DNA from: Mucilaginibacter gotjawali | Lineage (GTDB): Bacteria; Bacteroidota; Bacteroidia; Sphingobacteriales; Sphingobacteriaceae | Reading direction: 5' to 3' | Assembly: GCF_002355435.1 (NCBI RefSeq) | Contig: NZ_AP017313.1 | Coordinates: forward strand, 2,108,001 to 2,172,000 | DNA length: 64,000 nucleotides | Shown here: piece by piece, positions 16,306-24,217 of the stretch | Position numbering within the stretch: position 1 is the stretch's first letter | How the letters are laid out: the number at the start of each line of letters is the position of its first letter | The notes under the pieces: generated by a model | What the model was told of the DNA's origin: nothing | What the model saw: only the letters and a program-made list of their open reading frames with translations | Database searches by the model: none | Translations under genes and position numbers: made by a program

Positions 16306-18858
16306 TTGGACGATCAAAATACCCCCGGACTTGACACTTTCTGGCATTTAAACAGCGATGAGGCAACAAAGAAATTATCATGCAGCCAAAATGGCCTAAA
16401 TGCCAGTGAAGCCACTCAACGTTTAAAACAATATGGCCCTAATACCTTAAAGGCCAATACAAATACTTCGGCAATCCTGTTATTTTTATCGCAGTTTAAA
16501 AGCCCGGTTACTTTATTGCTGATCGTCGCCGCGTTTTTATCTATCGGATTAAAAGATGTTACTGACGCCATAATCATTTTGATTATTGTGGCCATTAGCA
16601 GTGTATTGAGCTTTTTACAGGAAAGAGGGGCCGCCAATGCAGTTAATGAGTTACTTAAAATGGTACAGCTTCATTGTACTGTTTTTAGAGATAGCGAAGA
16701 AAAAGAAATTCCCGTTGAGAATGTTGTACCGGGAGACATTGTTATCCTGAACGCTGGCGACATCATTCCCGGCGATAGTTTGATCCTTGAATCGCAGGAG
16801 TTGTTTATTGATGAAGCCGCGTTTACAGGCGAAACCTACCCGGTTGAAAAAAGTGCCGGTGTTTTGGAGGCCAATATCCCGATCTCCAAAAGAACCAATT
16901 CGCTTTTTATGGGCGCCCATGTCATCAGCGGGAAAGCCAAGGCGCTCGTCGTGAAAACCGGGAAACAAACTGAGTTTGGAAAAATATCAGCAGCCTTGCA
17001 ACTAAAAACGCCTGAGACTGATTTTGAAAGAGGCATTCGCAGATTTGGCTATTTGCTGATGGAGATAACACTTATCCTGGTGATCATCATTTTTGGCATT
17101 AACGTACTGCTGCATAAACCTCCGCTTGATTCTTTTATGTTTTCGCTGGCGCTGGCAGTGGGGCTGACGCCGCAATTATTACCAGCTATTATTAGTGTTA
17201 ACCTGTCAACCGGCGCAAAACGGATGGCAGCCAAGCAGGTAATCGTAAAGCGGCTTTCCTCAATCGAAAACTTCGGCAGCATGAACATCCTTTGTTCCGA
17301 TAAAACGGGAACAATAACCGAAGGGAAAGTTAAACTGAAGGATACGATTGATATTGATGGCAACCACAGCGATAAAATATTGAAGTACGCCTGGCTCAAC
17401 GCATCCCTTCAGCAGGGATTCCATAACCCGATTGATGATGCTATAGCTGCAAACCTGAAAGATAATAAAAGCACCTATACAGTACAGGCTGAAATACCTT
17501 ATGATTTTATCCGGAAAAGGTTAACCATTCAAATAAAAAATACCACAGAAAACCTGGCGATCACTAAAGGAGCAGTAAACAATATGCTGGCGATCTGCGA
17601 CAGGGTTGAAACCGCCTCCGGCCAAATTATAAAAATAGCTGATAAAAAAGCCCAGATCCTGAAACAATATGAGCAATCAAGCAACGAAGGGTATCGAACG
17701 CTGGGTGTCGCCTATAAACCGGCTACAGCTGAGCATAATTTTGTGAAGGATGATGAAGCCGGTATGATCTTCCTGGGTTTCGTTACCCTGTTTGATCCGC
17801 CCAAAAAAGATGTGCAGCAAACTATTGCCAAACTAACCGATCTTGGCGTAAAATTGAAACTAATTACCGGCGATAATGCCCTGGTAGCTAGAAGTCTGGC
17901 AGGGCAGGTAGGGCTTTCAGATCCTAAAATACTTACGGGCTCGCAAATGCAAAAAATGAGCACTGCAGCTTTGGCCCATCAGTGTGTGCTGACGGATATT
18001 TTTGCCGAAGTGGAGCCAAATCAAAAAGAACGGATCATCGTTATGCTAAAAAGAGCAGGCAATGTGGTTGGTTTTATGGGGGATGGCATTAACGACGCTC
18101 CGGCGCTGCACACCGCGGATGTTGGGATCTCGGTAAACACCGCCGTTGATGTAGCCAAGGAGGCTGCAGACATTGTTTTGCTTGACCAGGACCTGGATGT
18201 TTTGTACGAGGGCATCATTGAAGGCCGTAAAACCTTCACTAATACCATGAAATACATTTTTATGGCTACCAGTGCCAACTTTGGCAATATGTTCAGCATG
18301 GCAGGGGCATCGTTGTTTTTACCCTTTTTACCTTTGTTGCCAAAACAAATTCTGCTAACCAACCTGTTGACCGATTTCCCGGAAATGGCGATTGCTACCG
18401 ATAGGGTAGATGCCATCAATATTCAAACGCCCCAACGCTGGGATCTTGGTTTTATAAAGCGCTTTATGATCATCTTCGGCCTGTTAAGTTCGGTATTTGA
18501 TTACCTTACCTTTGGCGTGTTATTGTTAGTGATGCATGCAAAAGAAAAGGAATTTCAAACAGGTTGGTTTGTAGAATCGGTTATCTCGGCTATATTAATC
18601 GTACTGGTGGTACGTACAAGGCTCTCTTTCCTTAAAAGCCTGCCCGGTAAATATCTATCCATCGCAACCGTCCTTGTTTTTGTGTTCGTTATTGCCATCC
18701 CCTTTACGCCTATGGCCAATTGGTTTGGCTTTACGCAACTCCCTTTAAAATATTATGGCTTAATGGTGCTGATCGTAACCGCGTATCTTTTATCGGCCGA
18801 ATTTGCCAAAAGACTATTTTACCGGAAAATGTTGAGCAAGATTCACTTGTTTAAGTGA
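16306..18858 (+). CDS. mgtA: MgtA-type magnesium-translocating P-type ATPase
   Basis: The 850-residue protein matches the MgtA/MgtB group: N-terminal DTFWHLNSDEATKKL, actuator FTGETYPVEK, phosphorylation site SDKTGTITEG (Asp332), hinge GDGINDAPALHTADVGISV, and the C-terminal segment ILLTNLLTDFPEMAIATD typical of magnesium importers. It would import magnesium with the gradient at the expense of ATP. The start is a TTG at 16306: a stop codon lies 15 bp upstream in frame, and the next in-frame ATG would remove the conserved N terminus and first helix. It is divergent from the AI-2E transporter gene, with an Fnr-like box between them. Confidence 0.88.
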   Translation: MDDQNTPGLDTFWHLNSDEATKKLSCSQNGLNASEATQRLKQYGPNTLKANTNTSAILLFLSQFKSPVTLLLIVAAFLSIGLKDVTDAIIILIIVAISSVLSFLQERGAANAVNELLKMVQLHCTVFRDSEEKEIPVENVVPGDIVILNAGDIIPGDSLILESQELFIDEAAFTGETYPVEKSAGVLEANIPISKRTNSLFMGAHVISGKAKALVVKTGKQTEFGKISAALQLKTPETDFERGIRRFGYLLMEITLILVIIIFGINVLLHKPPLDSFMFSLALAVGLTPQLLPAIISVNLSTGAKRMAAKQVIVKRLSSIENFGSMNILCSDKTGTITEGKVKLKDTIDIDGNHSDKILKYAWLNASLQQGFHNPIDDAIAANLKDNKSTYTVQAEIPYDFIRKRLTIQIKNTTENLAITKGAVNNMLAICDRVETASGQIIKIADKKAQILKQYEQSSNEGYRTLGVAYKPATAEHNFVKDDEAGMIFLGFVTLFDPPKKDVQQTIAKLTDLGVKLKLITGDNALVARSLAGQVGLSDPKILTGSQMQKMSTAALAHQCVLTDIFAEVEPNQKERIIVMLKRAGNVVGFMGDGINDAPALHTADVGISVNTAVDVAKEAADIVLLDQDLDVLYEGIIEGRKTFTNTMKYIFMATSANFGNMFSMAGASLFLPFLPLLPKQILLTNLLTDFPEMAIATDRVDAINIQTPQRWDLGFIKRFMIIFGLLSSVFDYLTFGVLLLVMHAKEKEFQTGWFVESVISAILIVLVVRTRLSFLKSLPGKYLSIATVLVFVFVIAIPFTPMANWFGFTQLPLKYYGLMVLIVTAYLLSAEFAKRLFYRKMLSKIHLFK

Positions 18859-18888
18859 TTTGAAGCCGCGATAAGGCGTAGATTATTA

Positions 18889-20127
18889 TCAATTGTTGAC
18901 GGAAACAATAAAATCGTTAATGGCTTCAATGTAGTTACAGCCATGTTGTTTTTCCTCACGCATTTTACCGGCTATTCCATTAATTACTTTCTGGATCTTT
19001 TTTTCAGCTGCCATCACCGGGCATTTGTCGGCATCGCCTTTTATATCCGAAAAGTGCTGCATATACAGGTACACCAGCTTTGATTTTATGGCATGAAGCG
19101 CAGGTGCATTTTTGCGCATCATATACCAATCCATAAAGCCAGCCATGTTTTGTGCTATAATGCATTTTACTTTTGGTATCTCGGCCCTGCGTTTCATCAG
19201 GGTGTTATCGTTGATCTTTGATAGCGCGTCGACGTTCACAAGGGAGACATTTGGTAATTCGCCGGCCGAAGCTTCTACATTATATGGGATGGAAAGGTCC
19301 ACAACCAATTTGGTGTTTTTGCCTTCAAGGTGCGATTTTAAAACAATGGGCTCTGCAGCATTGGCAGCAACCAGTATCACGTCGGCGTTTTTAATTTCAG
19401 CCGCCAGGTCTTCAATCGGGGCATAGGCTAAACCTAATTCGGCTGCCAGTTCGGCTGCCTTCTCTTCCGAACGGTTGATGAGTGTGATATTTGTTGTTCC
19501 TAAATAATCAACCAGGTTTTTACAGGTATTGCGGCCAATTTTGCCTATTCCGATAACCAGTATTTTTCGCCCTGCACATAAGTTAATGTTCTCCTTAATA
19601 TATTCCACGGCGGCATATGACACCGACACTGTGCCGCTGCTTAAAGCAGTTTCATTCCTGATCATTTTTGAGGATTGAAAAACGCTGTTGACCAGTCGCT
19701 CTAAAAAGCAATTGATAAAGTTATACCCTTTTGCAAATTTAATGGATTGCTTCAATTGCCCGGTAATTTCGTAATCACCCAGTATTTGCGAATCTAAGCC
19801 CGCGCCAACTTCAAATAAATGCTCAACAGCGTCCGCGCCATTTTTTATGTAAGCCAGGCGGTTAAATGTTTCGCTATCGCCGGTAGTTTGGGTGCAAAGT
19901 AAATTAATCAGTTGGCCAACGTTATCCGCGAAGCCATAGATCTCGGTTCTGTTACAGGTTGAAATAATAAAAAATGAATGAAGTCCGGATTCAGGCGCAA
20001 TCGTCAGGATATTGGCATATTGGTCATTGTTGATCGCAAACATCCCCCTGATAGCAGCATCTGTTTTTTTATAATTGATGCCTGCAATAAAGAATTTTGA
20101 AATATCTGCCTGAGATGTATGATCCAT
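18889..20127 (-). CDS. hemA: Glutamyl-tRNA reductase
   Basis: The protein reduces glutamyl-tRNA to glutamate-1-semialdehyde, the first committed step of C5 haem synthesis. The catalytic cysteine sits in ISTCNRTEIYGF (Cys58), the NADPH-binding domain contains VIGIGKIGRNTCKNL, and the substrate segment GLDSQILGDYEI is present. The start is placed at 20127 (412 residues). A longer frame to 20199 exists, but it would leave only about 10 bp to the Fnr-like box at 20209-20220 and would translate across the -7-like element AATCTTTA (20156-20163, minus strand). With start 20127 the box-to--7 spacing is the same 58.5 bp as at the oxidase genes. Haem supply for the cbb3 oxidase explains the co-regulation. 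Confidence 0.92.
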   Translation of the reverse strand: MDHTSQADISKFFIAGINYKKTDAAIRGMFAINNDQYANILTIAPESGLHSFFIISTCNRTEIYGFADNVGQLINLLCTQTTGDSETFNRLAYIKNGADAVEHLFEVGAGLDSQILGDYEITGQLKQSIKFAKGYNFINCFLERLVNSVFQSSKMIRNETALSSGTVSVSYAAVEYIKENINLCAGRKILVIGIGKIGRNTCKNLVDYLGTTNITLINRSEEKAAELAAELGLAYAPIEDLAAEIKNADVILVAANAAEPIVLKSHLEGKNTKLVVDLSIPYNVEASAGELPNVSLVNVDALSKINDNTLMKRRAEIPKVKCIIAQNMAGFMDWYMMRKNAPALHAIKSKLVYLYMQHFSDIKGDADKCPVMAAEKKIQKVINGIAGKMREEKQHGCNYIEAINDFIVSVNN

Positions 20128-20208
20128 TATTTTTTCAATAGTAATTATTCCGGTGTAAAGATTCGCCAAATACATCGGCCACACCTTGATAAGCATCATG
20201 ATGTTTTG

Positions 20209-20220
20209 TGATATTTATCA
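20209..20220. promoter_or_regulatory. Fnr/FixK-like box upstream of hemA
   Basis: TGATATTTATCA is a perfect TGAT-N4-ATCA palindrome. AATCTTTA on the minus strand (four of six -7 positions) ends at 20156, exactly 58.5 bp from the box centre. It also lies just after the stop of the convergently unrelated - strand stress-protein gene at 20232. Confidence 0.72.
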
Positions 20221-20231
20221 CTTTTTGTAAC

Positions 20232-21092
20232 TCATTTCATTTTTGAAGGGAAAATCATCAAAGGTACTTCCTGGTTATCCAGCAGTTTTTTTGTGGTGCT
20301 TTGGTGAAGCATCCGCATAATAAATGAGTGCTGGTGGTGTATCATAGCCAACAAACCTGCACCGCTTTCTTTATAAATACGCAATATATTTTCAGCAACA
20401 TCATTTCCTTTTATATCATGATAGGTGACACTCGGGTATTTTAATCTCGAAACTTGTTCCTCAAGTTCTATCTCTTTCTGGCTTTTTTCTTTTCCGGATT
20501 TATCCGGGTGGATGATGTGAATGATTTCAAGCTCGAAATTTAATAATTTGCTGAGTTTGGCAAGATAGTGTATGGCCAGCATATCTGATTCATCAAAATC
20601 TGTCGCAAATACCACTTTTTTTAATTCCTCAAGGTTTATTTTTGAGGGAACGACTAAAACGGGGCGACTTGACTTTTGGATGGTCGAATTCAGATCGCTT
20701 CCGAACAAACCATCATCGTCCGGATTAAATGCCCGGGCACCCATCAGGATCATTTCAACATGATGCTTCTGTATAATACCGGGAATGATAATACCGAGCT
20801 TGCCTTCCCCATTATCGCAGTAAATGACAGGTTTATGGTCTTCGGACCCTAGTTTTTCAACATCGGTCTTAAGGGCGGTGGCGAGTTTATTTAAATTATC
20901 CTTACTGTCATCATCTCCCCAAAAAATGTCTTCCGCAACCCATGGCTCAGCTACATAGGCCTCGGCTGAATTGGTAACATAAGTATTAAACAATAGCAGG
21001 TTGGTGTTAAGTTTTGCGCAAAGCTTAACACCCAATTCCGCGGCGTTTTCTGAGTTGTCGGAAAAGTCTGTTAGAACAAGGATGGATTTCAT
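20232..21092 (-). CDS. Universal stress protein, two UspA domains
   Basis: The 286-residue protein is two UspA-like domains in tandem. Each starts with a beta strand and the DFS/DFD-type segment (VLTDFSDNSENAAELG at residue 5, VVFATDFDESDMLAIHYL near 160). The first domain has MGARAF and ends SSRPVLVVPS; the second has a degenerate nucleotide loop. Double-domain USPs occur widely in Bacteroidota and are often induced by low oxygen or energy limitation. It is divergent from a second USP gene of identical length, with an Fnr-like box between them. Confidence 0.85.
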   Translation of the reverse strand: MKSILVLTDFSDNSENAAELGVKLCAKLNTNLLLFNTYVTNSAEAYVAEPWVAEDIFWGDDDSKDNLNKLATALKTDVEKLGSEDHKPVIYCDNGEGKLGIIIPGIIQKHHVEMILMGARAFNPDDDGLFGSDLNSTIQKSSRPVLVVPSKINLEELKKVVFATDFDESDMLAIHYLAKLSKLLNFELEIIHIIHPDKSGKEKSQKEIELEEQVSRLKYPSVTYHDIKGNDVAENILRIYKESGAGLLAMIHHQHSFIMRMLHQSTTKKLLDNQEVPLMIFPSKMK

Positions 21093-21149
21093 ATCGGGTC
21101 GTCAATTTAAATAATATGTAAATTTTAAAATACCGGGCGGATTAAAGAA

Positions 21150-21161
21150 TGATCAGCATCA
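21150..21161. promoter_or_regulatory. Fnr/FixK-like box between divergent stress-protein genes
   Basis: TGATCAGCATCA fits TGAY-N4-RTCA. No good -7 element lies at the 58.5-bp spacing in either direction. A weaker relative, TGAGTAATATCA, lies at 21193-21204 and has TACAGTTA (four of six) 58.5 bp further on, 16 bp before the + gene start. Confidence 0.5.
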
Positions 21162-21272
21162 CATATAAAAAGTTAAGAATCACACTTTAGAGTGAGTAAT
21201 ATCATTATTTTATGTTTTTGTTTTAGTGAATTTTACATAGGAAATATTATACAGTTAAATAAAAAAACGACA

Positions 21273-22133
21273 ATGAAAACTTTACTTATAGCGACTGATT
21301 TCTCAGCCAGGGCCAGGCATGCTGCTGAATATGCAAATAAGCTGGCGGTTCAATTGAGAGCCAACCTTGTTTTGTGTAATGCTTTTATTGTACCTGCGGA
21401 AGTGCCTGAAGCCGGGCTGGTTACCTGGCCGATGATGGAATACGAAGAGATGCTAAAAGACAGTGAGGAAGAGTTAAAGGTACTTAGGGCTGCTCTTGAA
21501 AAACAAAATAATGATACTGATTTCAGGCCATCCATTCAATGTGAAAATGACGTTGGTGCTGTAACAGCTGTTATAAATGATATTGTAGAACATCAAAGCA
21601 TTCAACTGGTGGTTATGGCTACCCATGGAAACAACGGTTTAAGCCAATTTTTGGTAGGCAACCATACCAGGAGGATGATTGACGAGACCATTTGCCCGTT
21701 GTTGCTTGTTCCGGAAACCGCGCAGATAAAATCAGTAAAAAAGATTGCTTTCGCAACCGACTTTCTGCATCATGAAAAAGACCTGGAAACAATTTATAAA
21801 TTAATTGAACTGATCAGGCCGTTAAATGCCGAATTGCTGATTACGCATATCCTGGATGAAAAGGAGCATAGCCCTGAATTTAAACAGTGGCTCGATCATT
21901 TCCTGGTTGAATTATCCAACAAAGCCGATTATCCGAATATTTATTACAGGGTAGTAAAAAACGATAATCCCGAACGCGGGCTCGAGTGGTTGTGTGAACA
22001 TGGACATGTGGATATGCTCGCCATGGTACACAGAGGGCATAATATTTTGGAAAAGATATTTACCGGCAGCCATACCCAAAAAATGGCAGGGCATTCAACC
22101 ATACCCTTGCTGGTGATTCCGGAACGGAAATAA
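21273..22133 (+). CDS. Universal stress protein, two UspA domains
   Basis: From ATG 21273 the product has 286 residues and begins directly with the UspA strand MKTLLIATDFSARARH. The first domain carries the nucleotide-binding-type segment MATHGNNGLSQFLVGNHTRRM and ends CPLLLVPE. The second begins KKIAFATDFLHHEKD and ends STIPLLVIPE with the related MVHRGHNILEKIFTGSHTQKM. An in-frame GTG at 21192 would add 27 residues not typical of the family and is not chosen. The gene is divergent from another USP gene and ends at a strong terminator. The first domain looks able to bind ATP; this is an inference from the G-2x-G-9x-G-type spacing. Confidence 0.88.
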   Translation: MKTLLIATDFSARARHAAEYANKLAVQLRANLVLCNAFIVPAEVPEAGLVTWPMMEYEEMLKDSEEELKVLRAALEKQNNDTDFRPSIQCENDVGAVTAVINDIVEHQSIQLVVMATHGNNGLSQFLVGNHTRRMIDETICPLLLVPETAQIKSVKKIAFATDFLHHEKDLETIYKLIELIRPLNAELLITHILDEKEHSPEFKQWLDHFLVELSNKADYPNIYYRVVKNDNPERGLEWLCEHGHVDMLAMVHRGHNILEKIFTGSHTQKMAGHSTIPLLVIPERK

Positions 22134-22220
22134 TGATCCTAAAAAAGGAAGTGTTCCTAATGGGATGTTACGGGGATTTGAATCAATAAATTTGCACCCG
22201 GTTTAATCTACATATAAATA

Positions 22221-22246
22221 AAGCTGCCCCATTTACGGGGCAGCTT
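22221..22246. terminator. Bidirectional terminator between convergent genes
   Basis: A perfect 10-bp stem (22221-22230 with 22237-22246) with a 6-nt loop is followed by CTTTTT. A-rich sequence on the left makes it usable from the - strand as well, where the 592-residue gene ends at 22278. Confidence 0.88.
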
Positions 22247-22277
22247 CTTTTTGGTTATAATATTCAGGTGATTGGCG

Positions 22278-24056
22278 CTAGAGAGAAATGCCGCTCAGTT
22301 TTTTTTCTGCCGAGTACAGGTCCTCCAAAATGGTGGCCAGGCTTTGCGCCTGGGATGTTATTTGAGGGAAAAGCTGTTTATAGTAGTCGATCCCCGTTTC
22401 CAGTTCGGTTTTAAATTTGAGCAGGTATTTTTGTTTTTTATCAGTAAAATTTTTAACCTGGGCCGAAATCTCTTTTTGAAAATGATCAATATACAGGTTA
22501 AGTTCATTGATAAATACATGTGGGCGTTTTACATTTTGTAACAGATCAATTGACCCATAGATATGCTTCACCATTTCATCCAGGGAGTATGATCTTGAAA
22601 AATAGGCCAGGTTTGGACCCGGGCAGATCGTTACCGCTTTGTTTTCCTTTGGTTTACTGATGCCGTATTTTAAATAGGAAGATGAGCAAAGGCCTTCGCA
22701 AAGGCAAATCTTTTCCGTTACTGCTTCCACCTGCTCTTCATATTGTTCAGGGCTCAGGTCAAGTGTTTTTAATTGTTTTATTTTTAAGTTCTGATACTCT
22801 CTTGAGGCGGTACAGATAGGTTCGGTGGTAAATTCCGTATTGGTAACCAGGTATTTCTTCGTACACGGGCTCCCCGGTCTGCCTTTACTTATACGTTCCA
22901 GTCGTTGTTTTTCACTGGTGGTACCTTTGAAATTATTAAACAATATGCCTAACGGAGAGGAGTTGCTTACATAAAAAGCGTCCTCGCCGGCATTTTCGAG
23001 AATTTTTAAAGTGTCTTCATCAACATTTGTAGCTTCCGGAACCAGCAAAAAAGGGCTGCCCCAACCAGTAACATCCAATTGATAATAGGTGAGTAAAAAG
23101 TTATTCTCATCCGCAGTGCCAATTCCACCCTGTACACTAATGCGCTGTTGGGGGATATGGGTAATAGTAATTCCTTTGGTTAGTAACGCCGCCTTATACA
23201 TTTCAAATAATTCAAGGTGCAGCGCTTCTCTTTTATTTTTAAACTCTTCCAAAACCGGGCCCAGCAAATAGCCATCAGATGCAAATGCATGGCCACCGCA
23301 ATTAAGTCCTGATTCTATCCTGAATTCAGAAATCCACAGCCCTTTTTTTGCCAAAAACTTAGCCTGAATGAGCCCGGAACGAAAGTCGCTTACTTTTAAA
23401 ATAACTTTTTTGCGGGTTGAGCCGCTTTCATCCGGCAGGAAATCAGCAAAAGACTCAATATAGCTGTAAAGCCGCGGGTTCATGCCGGCAGATAAGATGA
23501 CAGATGAGCGTAAGCTACTGTGCGCAAATCCGCGCAGGGCGGTTAATGCGTCTGTATTTTCCTCCCCGGTTGATTCGTGGTTTGCAGTATAATTCGTTTT
23601 ATCAACTTTCGACATGATATTTACATCGATCTCGCCTTTTTTTAGCTCATTTCGCAGCCTGTTTTGGAAAACCCGGCGGGTTTCTTCGTCAGTATATTCC
23701 TGCATCAGGTCGTATCCCTGTTTTAGCGGCGAAGCCTCAGGCAGCAGCTCAAAATACCGGCATATATCACTGCCAGGCTCAAATGGCTCATTTTTCAATT
23801 GCTCAAATTGCTGATTCACCAGCTTTTCGAGCAAATTGAGATAGGAAGTAATACGCTTTTCCCTGAAACCGGGCTCAGCTTTGGTTATGGCCTCGTAGGG
23901 TTCGTTGTTCTTTTTCGCATGGTATTCGCGCATGCGCTCAATGAGTTCGTCATCAACAACCGATACAACTGATGATATTCCGTAACGGGCAACTTTTAGT
24001 GGAGTATCAACTGAATAACCTAATCCTAATACGGGTATATGAAATTTATGGATCAT
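22278..24056 (-). CDS. Unknown 592-residue protein, TIM-barrel-like with cysteine cluster
   Basis: I do not recognise a named family. The N terminus (HIPVLGLGYSVDTPLKVARYG) and later segments GLNCGGHAFASDG and VQGGIGTADENNFLL look like the strand-loop pattern of FMN-type TIM-barrel enzymes such as nitronate monooxygenases, but this is only a resemblance. The C-terminal third has ICLCEGLCSSSYLKYG and a nearby TICPGPN, four closely placed cysteines that could bind a metal or iron-sulfur cluster, plus single cysteines in SPCTKK and EPICTAS. The last 100 residues are helical. No signal peptide or membrane segment is seen. It shares the divergent promoter region and Fnr-like box with ccoI, which points to a role in low-oxygen metabolism. 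Confidence 0.75.
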   Translation of the reverse strand: MIHKFHIPVLGLGYSVDTPLKVARYGISSVVSVVDDELIERMREYHAKKNNEPYEAITKAEPGFREKRITSYLNLLEKLVNQQFEQLKNEPFEPGSDICRYFELLPEASPLKQGYDLMQEYTDEETRRVFQNRLRNELKKGEIDVNIMSKVDKTNYTANHESTGEENTDALTALRGFAHSSLRSSVILSAGMNPRLYSYIESFADFLPDESGSTRKKVILKVSDFRSGLIQAKFLAKKGLWISEFRIESGLNCGGHAFASDGYLLGPVLEEFKNKREALHLELFEMYKAALLTKGITITHIPQQRISVQGGIGTADENNFLLTYYQLDVTGWGSPFLLVPEATNVDEDTLKILENAGEDAFYVSNSSPLGILFNNFKGTTSEKQRLERISKGRPGSPCTKKYLVTNTEFTTEPICTASREYQNLKIKQLKTLDLSPEQYEEQVEAVTEKICLCEGLCSSSYLKYGISKPKENKAVTICPGPNLAYFSRSYSLDEMVKHIYGSIDLLQNVKRPHVFINELNLYIDHFQKEISAQVKNFTDKKQKYLLKFKTELETGIDYYKQLFPQITSQAQSLATILEDLYSAEKKLSGISL

Positions 24057-24134
24057 GAATAATTAATAATAGAGTGCAAAACAGTAATAGTTATGTTTTC
24101 CCCCAAAGCTACGGGTTGTTATAAATCCAAAAAC

Positions 24135-24146
24135 TGACGAAGGTCA
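24135..24146. promoter_or_regulatory. Fnr/FixK-like box between ccoI and the 592-residue gene
   Basis: TGACGAAGGTCA is a perfect TGAC-N4-GTCA palindrome. On the plus strand CATCTTTG (24192-24199, five of six) ends 58.5 bp from the centre; on the minus strand TATTACTG (24082-24089, four of six) is also at 58.5 bp. One box may therefore activate both directions. Confidence 0.8.
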
Positions 24147-24217
24147 CTTTTTTATAAATTTTAGATCATTATTTACCCCGTTTCGAGGTGGCATCTTTGG
24201 AATAATAAAATTAAACT

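Noticed and set aside
20128..20199. Longer hemA start at 20199
   Set aside because: The extra residues are not typical of the enzyme, and translation would begin about 10 bp from the Fnr-like box, inside the promoter.
21180..21195. Imperfect palindrome TCACACTTTAGAGTGA as another oxygen box
   Set aside because: The half-sites face the opposite way (TCA...TGA) and the match is only 12 of 16; it does not fit TGAY-N4-RTCA.
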